Positions 1-6,591 of a DNA stretch of 32,935 nucleotides are shown piece by piece. Location of the stretch: positions 1 to 32,935 of the forward strand of contig JACQWT010000100.1 in NCBI GenBank assembly GCA_016209145.1, in the 5' to 3' direction. The DNA comes from Deltaproteobacteria bacterium. GTDB taxonomy: Bacteria; Myxococcota_A; Polyangia; Polyangiales; Polyangiaceae. Position numbers and translations under genes: made by a program. The notes beneath the pieces are model-generated. The model saw only the letters and a program-made list of their open reading frames with translations. It was not told the origin of the DNA and ran no database searches. How positions within the stretch are numbered: position 1 is the stretch's first letter; every line of letters starts with the position of its first letter.

Positions 1-1
1 G

Positions 2-46
2 CCGCTCGTCGGCCCGGGCTACGTGGGCGTGGCAGGGCGGTTCTAA
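2..46 (+). CDS. C-terminal tail of an unknown protein (5' end outside window)
   Basis: The first bases read in one + frame as PLVGPGYVGVAGRF followed by TAA at 44-46. A terminal Phe after alternating hydrophobic residues is typical of outer-membrane beta-barrel proteins, but fifteen codons cannot prove this. Another + frame stays open to about 122, so even the frame is uncertain. The hairpins just downstream would suit a gene end. Confidence 0.25.
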   Translation, partial: PLVGPGYVGVAGRF

Positions 47-120
47 ATCGTACCCGTTCACGGCATTTCCGTGCCAGCAACGACGGCTCGCCGAGTCGGC
101 CGCGATCGCGGGGCAGGGGT

Positions 121-224
121 GACGCGCCCGAAGGGCGCGTCGGGACCCCAACCCTGTCCCGAAGGGACGGACTTTCGTCCTCGGCCCGGGTCCTCGCGTA
201 CAGGAGTACGCTGCGGCCCGGGCC
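121..224 (+). other. Cluster of consecutive stem-loops in the leader upstream of hflK
   Basis: Several exact inverted repeats follow one another. GACGCGCCC (121-129) pairs with GGGCGCGTC (133-141) across a GAA loop. GTCCC (156-160) pairs with GGGAC (164-168), again across GAA. GGAC (169-172) pairs with GTCC (177-180) across TTTC. GGCCCGGG (183-190) pairs with CCCGGGCC (217-224) and encloses GCGTAC (196-201) paired with GTACGC (206-211). The segment has no convincing gene. It could be a terminator region for the upstream gene, a structured 5' leader of hflK, or a repeat element with CCCGAAGGG cores. No U-tract follows, so a classical intrinsic terminator is not clear. Confidence 0.4.
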
Positions 225-310
225 TCCGGGCGCGCTCGCGCTCGCGGCCGCCTGACGAGCCGGGGGGGAGAAGGCGTGAACGCATACTCAAATTCGGGGC
301 CGAGGGGGGT

Positions 311-330
311 ACATCGCCTGCCGGCGATGT
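311..330. promoter_or_regulatory. Perfect 8-bp inverted repeat upstream of hflK
   Basis: ACATCGCC (311-318), a TGCC loop and GGCGATGT (323-330) form a perfect inverted repeat about 60 bp before the hflK start. It could be an operator for a dimeric regulator or an RNA hairpin in the 5' leader. No -10/-35 pair could be assigned with confidence. Confidence 0.35.
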
Positions 331-392
331 GCTACTACGCACCCGGCCGGCGCGGGGACCCTGGCCCTCGTGCGCCCGCAAAGGAGTAGCCC

Positions 393-1397
393 ATGCGCAC
401 TCGTTTCGACCAAGGGGACGACCCTGACGTGCACGCCGTCGTGGCGCAGTACCGCGATGCCGTGCGCAAGAAGCTCCGCTGGGTGGGCCCGGGCGCCGCC
501 GGCATCGTCCTGGTCCTGCTGCTGCTCTCGAGCCTGTACAGCGTCGAGCCGGGCGAGATCGGGGTCGTGCGCACTTTCGGCCGGGAGACGGCCAAGACCG
601 GCCCGGGGCTGCACTTTGCCTTTCCCGTCGCGCAGCGGGTCGACGTCGTCAACGTGGAGAAGATCCGCCGCATCGAGGTCGGCTTCCGCGGCGACAAGCG
701 CATCGACGAGGAGGCGCTGATGATCACCGGCGACGAGAACATCGTCGAGGCGCAGGTGATCGTACAGTATCGCATCACGGACGCGCACAAGGCCCTGTTC
801 CACCTGCGCGATCCGGACAAGGCGCTGCAAGACGCAACCGAGATCGCCCTGCGCGCCGTGGTGGGCCTGAAGGACATCGACGACGTGCTGACCAAGGGCC
901 GCGAGCAGGCCCAGGGCGAGACGCGCAAGATGCTCCAGGGTCTCATGGACCTGTGCCAGAGCGGCCTGCTGGTGACCGAGGTCAAGCTGCAGGTGGTCGA
1001 CGCCCCGGACGAGGTCAAGGACGCCTTCCACGACGTCGTGCGCGCGCGCGAGGAGAAGGAGCAGAAGATCAACTCGGCCCGGGGCTACACCGCCGACCGC
1101 ATTCCCAAATCGCGCGGCGAGGCGCAGAAGATGCTGCGCGCCGCCGAGGCCTACAAGGAGCAGCGCATCCTGCAAGCCAGGGGCGACGCCGCCAAGTTCG
1201 ACTCCGTGTTCGCCGAATACGAGAAGGCCAAGGATGTCACGCGCGAGCGGCTGCACCTGGAGACGCTCGAGCGGATCCTCGGCAAGGTGGAGAAGAAGAT
1301 CCTCATCGACGGGCAGGTCGGCCGCAACTTGCTGCCCGTCCTTCCCCTGGGCGGACTGCTGGGGACGACTTCGGCCGCGGCGCCGGGAGGGCGGTAA
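393..1397 (+). CDS. hflK: HflK-like SPFH/band-7 membrane protein
   Basis: This 334-aa protein has a short charged N-terminus, one membrane segment at about residues 31-51 and then a band-7/prohibitin (SPFH) domain beginning VEPGEIGVVRTFG and running to about residue 230. A charged helical tail rich in Ala, Glu, Lys and Gln follows (about 210-300). This is the usual HflK order. In known bacteria HflK pairs with HflC, and the complex surrounds and modulates the membrane protease FtsH. The start is supported by AAGGAG at 381-386, seven bases before the ATG. hflC begins one base after the stop, so the two are surely co-translated. The Gly/Pro-rich N-terminal extension of many HflK proteins is missing here. 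No ftsH lies in the window. Confidence 0.9.
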   Translation: MRTRFDQGDDPDVHAVVAQYRDAVRKKLRWVGPGAAGIVLVLLLLSSLYSVEPGEIGVVRTFGRETAKTGPGLHFAFPVAQRVDVVNVEKIRRIEVGFRGDKRIDEEALMITGDENIVEAQVIVQYRITDAHKALFHLRDPDKALQDATEIALRAVVGLKDIDDVLTKGREQAQGETRKMLQGLMDLCQSGLLVTEVKLQVVDAPDEVKDAFHDVVRAREEKEQKINSARGYTADRIPKSRGEAQKMLRAAEAYKEQRILQARGDAAKFDSVFAEYEKAKDVTRERLHLETLERILGKVEKKILIDGQVGRNLLPVLPLGGLLGTTSAAAPGGR

Positions 1398-1398
1398 G

Positions 1399-2265
1399 AT
1401 GTCGAAGAGCACCACCATCCTGGTCGTCCTGCTCGTCTCCCTGGGCGTGCTCTACTCGGCCACGGTCTTCGTGGACGAGACCGAGAGCGTGATCATCACC
1501 CAGTTCGGCGAGTACAAGCGCACCCTGCGCGAGCCCGGCTTGGCCTTCAAGGCTCCCCTGGTCCAGACCGCCATTCGCGTCGAGAAGCGCATCCTGACGA
1601 GCGACGCGCCGCCCGAGGAGTACTTGACGCTCGACAAGAAGCGGCTCGTCGCCGATCCCCTCACCCGCTGGAAAGTGAGCGACCCGCTTCTTTACTACAA
1701 GAGCGTACACGAGGAGGTGATGGCCCAGCGGCGGCTCGACGACCTCGTGCTCTCCGAGTTGCGCCAAGAGCTCGCCCTGTACAACTTCGGCGACATCGTG
1801 GGCGGCGCCCGCGGGCCGCTGATGGAGAACGTCACGCGCCGGACCGCCGAGCGCGCCAAGGAGTTCGGCATCGAGGTCGTGGACGTGCGCATCAAGCGCG
1901 CCGATCTGCCACCCCAGGTGCGGCAGAGCGTGTTCGCCCGCATGCAGGCCGAGCGCGAACGGCAGGCCAAGGAGTACCGCTCCGAGGGCCAGGAGGAGGC
2001 CGACAAGATCACCGCTGCGGCCGACAAAGAGGCGACGATCATCCTGGCGCAGGCCTACGAGCAGGCGCAGAAGCTGCGCGGCGAGGGTGACGCCACGGGC
2101 ACGAAGATCTACGCCGACGCCTACGGCCGGGATCCGGAGTTCTACGCCTTCGTGCGGGGCCTGGAGGCATACGAGCGGGCGATCGATCAGAACGCCACGC
2201 TCGTGCTCTCGACCGACGAGAAGCTGTTCCGCTACCTGACGAGGCCGGCAGAGGCCAAGAAGTAG
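1399..2265 (+). CDS. hflC: HflC-like SPFH/band-7 membrane protein
   Basis: This 288-aa protein starts MSKSTTILVVLLVSLGVLYS, a single N-terminal membrane anchor. It continues into a band-7 domain (VDETESVIITQFGEYKRTL) containing the HflC hallmark RVEKRILTSDAPPEEYLTLDKK (read in two parts). The C-terminal helix region carries the typical run of Glu, Arg and Gln residues and ends in FYAFVRGLEAYE and LVLSTDEKLFRYL, both characteristic of HflC. The ATG at 1399 is chosen because an upstream in-frame extension would run back through hflK and carries no HflC-like sequence. GGGAGGGCGG just upstream is a plausible ribosome site. It is the partner of the preceding gene and acts at the inner membrane, probably as a modulator of FtsH. 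Confidence 0.9.
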   Translation: MSKSTTILVVLLVSLGVLYSATVFVDETESVIITQFGEYKRTLREPGLAFKAPLVQTAIRVEKRILTSDAPPEEYLTLDKKRLVADPLTRWKVSDPLLYYKSVHEEVMAQRRLDDLVLSELRQELALYNFGDIVGGARGPLMENVTRRTAERAKEFGIEVVDVRIKRADLPPQVRQSVFARMQAERERQAKEYRSEGQEEADKITAAADKEATIILAQAYEQAQKLRGEGDATGTKIYADAYGRDPEFYAFVRGLEAYERAIDQNATLVLSTDEKLFRYLTRPAEAKK

Positions 2266-2301
2266 CCGCGGCCCGGCAGCGCCGGGCGGGAGAGAGGCGA
2301 C

Positions 2302-4407
2302 ATGAGCGCTCGCTTTTTCTGGTTGTACGCGGCGGCGGCCGCTGCGCTCGCCCTGGGCGCCGCCTGCGGTGGTGACGACGAGGAGACGGTGGCCAAGCCG
2401 AAGCCACCGGAGCAAGGCGGCCAGGGCCCCGGGGGCGCGGGCGGGGCCGCGCCGGGCGGCAAGCTCCCCGGCCAGCACTGTGACTGTGACGCCGACTGCC
2501 AGGGCGAGGGCGCGCTGTGCCTGCTCGGCATGTGCGTGCTGCGCGCCGCGGGCCCGTGCGCCGCGCCGGCCAGCGAGGCCGGCTGCGCGCCCGGCTTCCT
2601 GTGCTTTGGCGCGGACATCCTGCCCGGTGCCGGCACCTGCTGGCCCCTGTTCGATCCCAAGGTCTGCGAGGGCGTGCAGAACCGCTTCGGCGTATGCTCG
2701 CCGGTTCGCGGCGAGACGTGCGACGGCGCCTGTGGCAGCGCCTGCGCGCCCGACTCCGTCCCGGACAAGGCGGCCGGCGCGGCCTGCACGCAGGACAGCC
2801 AGTGCGATCTGCCCGAGCCCACCTGCTACAGCGACAAGGGGCTGGGCGAGCCCAACGGCTGGGTCCAGGGCTACTGCTTGATGTTCGGCTGCGAGAAGGA
2901 CGAACAGTGCGGTGCCGGGGCCGGCTGCTTCCCCGTGGCCTCCGACGGCTCGGGCGTGTGCATGAACCGCTGCCAGATGGACCTCGACTGCCGGCCCGGC
3001 TACGTCTGCCGCGCGCTCGAGGACGCGCCCGGGCAGATGTGCTTCGCCGGCTGCGACGCGGCAGCCACGTGCCCCCAGGGTTACCTGTGCCTGCCCGTGA
3101 GCGAGAAGAGCTCGCTGTGCGTGGACGAGAAGATCGCCTGCACGCCGGACAACGTCTACGGCTGGTGCCCGGAGGGAAGCTGGTGCGACGGCGGCAAGTG
3201 CAACGACCAGCCATTTGCCTGCGACGGCGAGCCTGACGCGCTCGAGCCCAACGACAGCCTGGAGCAGGCGGTCAAGGCCCCGGCGGGCGACACGATGGGG
3301 CTGACCCTGTGCCAGGACAACGAGGATTGGTACGCGGTCACGGTGCCGGCCCAGACGCTGGTGCGGGTGGGCATCCGCTTCCAGAACGCCGCGGGCGACA
3401 TCGATCTGGTCGTCTACGACGCCCAGGGCGTTCTCGTGGGCTCGCGCATCGGCACGATCTACCCCTACGCGAGCAAGGACAACCGCGCCTACGAGACCGG
3501 CACCGAGTACTACGGCCTGTACTCGGAGAAGGGGGGCGCCAAGTACTACCTGCGCGTCGTGGGCTTCAAGGACGCCGAGAACCTCTACAGCCTGCACGTC
3601 GACGAGTTCCCCTACGTGGACGGAGCCGACTGCCAGGAGGCCGGCTACAGCTTCGCGCAGTGCACGGGCGAGGGGGACGAGGGCAAGGGTCTACTCCCCT
3701 TCCCCTTCCCCGACCCCGACGACGGCTTCGTTGGCGCGAACTACCTCTGGGACACGGTCTCGAACTACCGCTTCGCCCGGCGCGAGCTCATCATGCTGGT
3801 GCGCCACGCCTTGCACCGGACGTACGAGATCTGGCCCGACGCCCCGCCGCTTGGGATCATCGACATCTGCCAGATCGACGGAGTGACTCCCGGCTACGAC
3901 GTGGGCGATCCGCGCCACCCCGAAACGACCCACGACCAGGGCGGCAACGCGGACCTCGCTTACTTCCAGACCGACGGCTCGAACGCGGCGCAGATCGTCT
4001 GCGGGGACGGATCCACGCACGCGGACGGCTACTGCTCCCCGGCGGCCAAGGACAAGCACATCGTCGACCTCGAGCAGCAGGCGTTCTTCATGGCCCAGCT
4101 CTACAGCTCGAGCCGGGTGCGGGTCATAGGCATCGACAAGGTCATCGGCCCACTCGTGGCCGAGGCGGCGAAGCAGCTCGCGGCGCTGCCGGACGGCGAT
4201 CCGAAGAAGATCACGACGGGCGAGCTCAATGGCTTCTCGGGCAAGATGGCCTACGGCTCGGGCTGGCCGTATCACCACCACCACATCCACGTCAGCCTCA
4301 AGTGGTGGACGGGCAACGACGTCGCACCACCCGCGGAGCCCATTCACCGGATGGAGCGGCGGGGTGCGGCGGCGCGCCGGGGCCGGACGCTGGCCTTCTT
4401 GCCATGA
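2302..4407 (+). CDS. Cys-rich lipoprotein with PPC-like domain and M74/M15-type metallopeptidase domain
   Basis: This 701-aa protein begins with a lipoprotein signal (hydrophobic residues 5-20, then LGAAC with Cys22), followed by a Pro/Gly-rich linker. Residues about 50-305 are Cys-rich and form repeated small modules (CDCDADC, CRPGYVC, CPQGYLC). Residues about 310-435 look like a pre-peptidase C-terminal (PPC) beta-sandwich, with EPNDSLEQA and DIDLVVYD. Residues about 475-670 resemble MepA-type murein endopeptidases of the LAS group: the zinc motif H-x6-D is present as H544 to D551 (THDQGGNAD), and H-x-H at H661-x-H663 lies in a run of four His. The inferred role is peptidoglycan or peptide hydrolysis at the cell surface. 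A GAGAGAGG-like site lies just before the ATG. The stop overlaps the next start (ATGA at 4404-4407), which implies translational coupling. Confidence 0.75.
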   Translation: MSARFFWLYAAAAAALALGAACGGDDEETVAKPKPPEQGGQGPGGAGGAAPGGKLPGQHCDCDADCQGEGALCLLGMCVLRAAGPCAAPASEAGCAPGFLCFGADILPGAGTCWPLFDPKVCEGVQNRFGVCSPVRGETCDGACGSACAPDSVPDKAAGAACTQDSQCDLPEPTCYSDKGLGEPNGWVQGYCLMFGCEKDEQCGAGAGCFPVASDGSGVCMNRCQMDLDCRPGYVCRALEDAPGQMCFAGCDAAATCPQGYLCLPVSEKSSLCVDEKIACTPDNVYGWCPEGSWCDGGKCNDQPFACDGEPDALEPNDSLEQAVKAPAGDTMGLTLCQDNEDWYAVTVPAQTLVRVGIRFQNAAGDIDLVVYDAQGVLVGSRIGTIYPYASKDNRAYETGTEYYGLYSEKGGAKYYLRVVGFKDAENLYSLHVDEFPYVDGADCQEAGYSFAQCTGEGDEGKGLLPFPFPDPDDGFVGANYLWDTVSNYRFARRELIMLVRHALHRTYEIWPDAPPLGIIDICQIDGVTPGYDVGDPRHPETTHDQGGNADLAYFQTDGSNAAQIVCGDGSTHADGYCSPAAKDKHIVDLEQQAFFMAQLYSSSRVRVIGIDKVIGPLVAEAAKQLAALPDGDPKKITTGELNGFSGKMAYGSGWPYHHHHIHVSLKWWTGNDVAPPAEPIHRMERRGAAARRGRTLAFLP

Positions 4408-5609
4408 TTCTGCTCGGCAGCTTCCTGCATCATGAGGCGCTCGCCGAGATCCTCGGCCGGGCACTCGAGGACCGGATGCGCCCGGGCGACGGCCGGCGCC
4501 TGAAGCTCATCGTCAACCTCAACTCCTACGTGGTGCGCCTGTACGCCGACTGGTTCGCCGAGCGCCTGTTCCGCAACGTGCTCGGCGAGGGCGTGCAGAG
4601 CCGGCGCGTGCACACCAAGGGAGCGTTGAAGGACCTCATCGTCGCCAACCCCCACTACACCGACGAGCGCATTCGCGAGCTCATCGCCCGCTACCGCCGC
4701 TTCCCGGAAGACTACTACCGGGAGACCCCCTACGAGGGCCTGATCTTCACCACCGGGGATCCGCCGCGCGACGCCGGCTCGCGGCGCATCAAGCGCATCC
4801 GCCGGATCGCCGAGAAGTGTGCACGCCGGCTCATCGACTACATGCTGGAGCAGATCCGCCGCCGCGCCGACGAGCTGGCGGGCGAGCGAGCCCTGCGCCG
4901 CGGCATCCCCAAGGACCAGCTCATCACGCCCCACGAGGAGATGGTGGCGGAGTTCGCCCATGCCGAGCGCCGCGTGCTCAAGGCCATCCGCGACGGCCTG
5001 TTCGTGGCGGCCATGCCCCACTTCTACATCGACGACATCGTGGGCATCCGCGTGGTCACGACTCCGGCCAGCGCCCAGCGCGTGGACGACTACCTCGTCT
5101 CGTGCGCCGACTTGTCCATCGTCGACCAGAAGCAGTTCACCGGCGAGTTCTCCGGCAGCAACCGGGTAGTGGCCTGGCGCCTGCCCAAGGACGAGCTGTG
5201 CGCCCATCCGCCGGATGAGTCGGTCTGCAAGATGCTGATGGCGCGGGGCGTCGAGGGCGGACCGGCCGAGATCGCGGCCGCGTACGACGAGTTCATTCGC
5301 ACCGATCCGGGGCACGTGCGCTTCGAGATCCTGACCCTCGACTACGGCCAGCTCCTGGAGAGCGAGGTGGGCCGCAGCATGCACGAGGAGCACATCCGCG
5401 CGCAGCGCGAGAAGACCGAGTACTCGGGCCGGCTCGCCCAGAACGTCGAGTCGCTGATGATCTACCTCTTTGCCTTCGCCGGATCCGCGCTCACGGATCT
5501 GGGAGCCCCGCGCATCAAGCTGCGCGGCACCTACCTGCCCGAGTACTTGGAGGGCCTGCTCCAGGAGCTCTACGCCCCGGGCGCGCCGCCGATGGGGCTG
5601 ACGTTCTGA
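4404..5609 (+). CDS. Conserved-looking protein of unknown function with a weak RelA/SpoT-like motif
   Basis: The start ATG at 4404 overlaps the stop of the lipoprotein gene (ATGA), giving 401 aa. It has no signal peptide or clear membrane segment, so it is likely cytoplasmic. The N-terminal 170 residues are helical and basic. Around residues 190-240 the text YIDDIVGIRVVTT, followed some 25 residues later by DQKQFTGEFSGSNRVVAW, recalls the nucleotidyltransferase core of RelA/SpoT proteins (a D-I-x-G-I-R-V strand followed by a K-x-Y/Y-x-S-x-H region). The later catalytic pattern is not obvious, so it may be an inactive or divergent relative. The resemblance is visual only. The pairing of a secreted peptidase with a cytosolic nucleotide-fold protein by overlap is unusual. 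Real gene: very likely. Function: unknown. Confidence 0.7.
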   Translation: MILLGSFLHHEALAEILGRALEDRMRPGDGRRLKLIVNLNSYVVRLYADWFAERLFRNVLGEGVQSRRVHTKGALKDLIVANPHYTDERIRELIARYRRFPEDYYRETPYEGLIFTTGDPPRDAGSRRIKRIRRIAEKCARRLIDYMLEQIRRRADELAGERALRRGIPKDQLITPHEEMVAEFAHAERRVLKAIRDGLFVAAMPHFYIDDIVGIRVVTTPASAQRVDDYLVSCADLSIVDQKQFTGEFSGSNRVVAWRLPKDELCAHPPDESVCKMLMARGVEGGPAEIAAAYDEFIRTDPGHVRFEILTLDYGQLLESEVGRSMHEEHIRAQREKTEYSGRLAQNVESLMIYLFAFAGSALTDLGAPRIKLRGTYLPEYLEGLLQELYAPGAPPMGLTF

Positions 5610-5614
5610 GGGAC

Positions 5615-5652
5615 CCGCTCGACCTCCAGCACGTGCGCCGGCAGCTTGTGCG
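5615..5652. repeat. 38-bp direct repeat, left copy (remnant of the glgE 3' end)
   Basis: The 38 bases starting CCGCTCGACCTCCAGCACGT are identical to 15364-15401, which lie inside the 3' coding part of glgE. Read on the - strand they would encode HKLPAHVLEVER. The copy sits 5 bp after the stop of the preceding + gene and is followed by sequence unrelated to glgE. It marks the left border of the toxin cassette. Confidence 0.9.
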
Positions 5653-5728
5653 TCAGCCCCCGCCCCGTCCTCAGCTCGCGCTCTCGCCTGCGGCGTTCCC
5701 GGGAGAGCTTGCGCCAAGACGTGGGGAG

Positions 5729-5848
5729 TCAGAACAGGTAGCCCTGGTAGTACGCGCTGCGACCAGAGCCCCCAGGGGCTGGCGCAACCGGTGCATCGTG
5801 GCCCACCCCGACGTCTTGCGGCGGCCGCCGGAGCGCGGGTTCACTCAT
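5729..5848 (-). CDS. Possible 39-aa orphan ORF downstream of the immunity gene
   Basis: A short - strand frame starts at the ATG in GATGAGTGA, overlapping the stop of the immunity gene, and reads MSEPALRRPPQDVGVGHD and so on, ending AYYQGYLF before TGA. It has no recognised domain. The Tyr/Phe-rich end looks like a true protein terminus, so it may be the displaced tail of another gene left when the cassette formed. It could also be chance. The bases on either side (5653-5728) contain nothing recognisable. Confidence 0.2.
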   Translation of the reverse strand: MSEPALRRPPQDVGVGHDAPVAPAPGGSGRSAYYQGYLF

Positions 5849-6086
5849 CGTTGCGGACAAGCCGCCTCAAGCGATCATCGAAACCACGAAGATCGCCCTC
5901 GTTGTATATGCATACGGTTATCTCTTTCTGGTAGTCCGCGCTTGAGGTGTGCTCGTGGTTCCCGGCCGAGTACTCGCGTTGGAGCAATGCACTAAGGCGG
6001 TCCCGCAGCTCCACCGCCTCGGAGCGGAGAAGAAAGAGCGTGACCATATTAAGCGCCTTGTCGCTGCCCTCGTCAAGGATACGCAT
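5841..6086 (-). CDS. Probable immunity protein for the RHS toxin
   Basis: This 81-aa acidic protein (MRILDEGSDKALNMVTLFLL at the start; HEHTSSADYQKEITVCIYNE later) begins 19 bp after the RHS stop on the same strand. It has no signal peptide, so it is cytoplasmic. Small, acidic, gene-adjacent proteins are the normal partners of RHS/polymorphic toxins, where they bind and block the C-terminal toxin domain in the producing cell. The start is the ATG at 6086; a longer upstream frame to 6203 overlaps the toxin coding end and has basic, low-complexity sequence, so it was rejected. The region is clearly less GC-rich than the glg genes, which suits acquired DNA. The role is inferred from position, size and composition. 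Confidence 0.7.
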   Translation of the reverse strand: MRILDEGSDKALNMVTLFLLRSEAVELRDRLSALLQREYSAGNHEHTSSADYQKEITVCIYNEGDLRGFDDRLRRLVRNDE

Positions 6087-6105
6087 CGAACGCCCTCGCT
6101 GCTTG

Positions 6106-6591
6106 CTAGTACGGTGGCACGTCAGTCGGGTAGATCTGGCCCGAGTTGACCCACGCACCATTGATGAGCTCCTCGACATGCGCATGCGGACTGAGGTGCG
6201 CACCCGTCCTGAGCATATCGAACCGCACCTTGCGGAGCCCGTCCTGCGAGAGGAAGATCTTGTCTCCGGCCTTGTTCGTTATCACGCGGTAGTTCGGCCC
6301 CAGCCACTGCCTCACGGCGTCCGTCACCTGATTGACGCCCGTGCCGCAGACTTTTGCCTTGGCCGCGGCAACAATAGCTCCTCCCGAGAGGCCGCTGAGA
6401 CTCCCGAGCCCGAGCGTAGCTCCACCGGCCCACCACCCCAGCTCGCCAAGAAGCGCTCCGCCGAGGGCCCCCCACCCCCAGGCGCCGACGAAGCCGTCAA
6501 CGGACGCATCACCGATGTCCACGGTGGAAGCGTAGTAGATAATGCCGATCGACCCGCCGAGGACGGCACCGAGCGCAAAGACAGCGGGGGT
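6106..6591 (-). other. C-terminal toxin domain of the RHS protein (after DPRGL)
   Basis: The 161 residues after the DPRGL cleavage motif form two parts. The first 75 are Gly/Ala/Trp-rich and hydrophobic (ALGAVLGGSIGIIYY, GWGALGGALLGELGWWAGG), like the pre-toxin translocation segments of other polymorphic toxins. The last ~78 form a compact domain: RVITNKAGDKIFLSQDGL, KVRFDM, LSPHAHVEEL and SGQIYPTDVPP. The two His and the Glu in PHAHVEE and the Asp in RFDM are the obvious candidate catalytic residues, which would suit a nuclease. I cannot name the family with certainty. Confidence 0.6.

Noticed and set aside
1303-3597. Long - strand open frame (764 codons) opposite hflC and the lipoprotein gene
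   Set aside because: It is the antisense shadow of high-GC coding sequence; it is low-complexity (His, Ala, Val, Leu, Arg) and shows no domain, while the + genes are clear.
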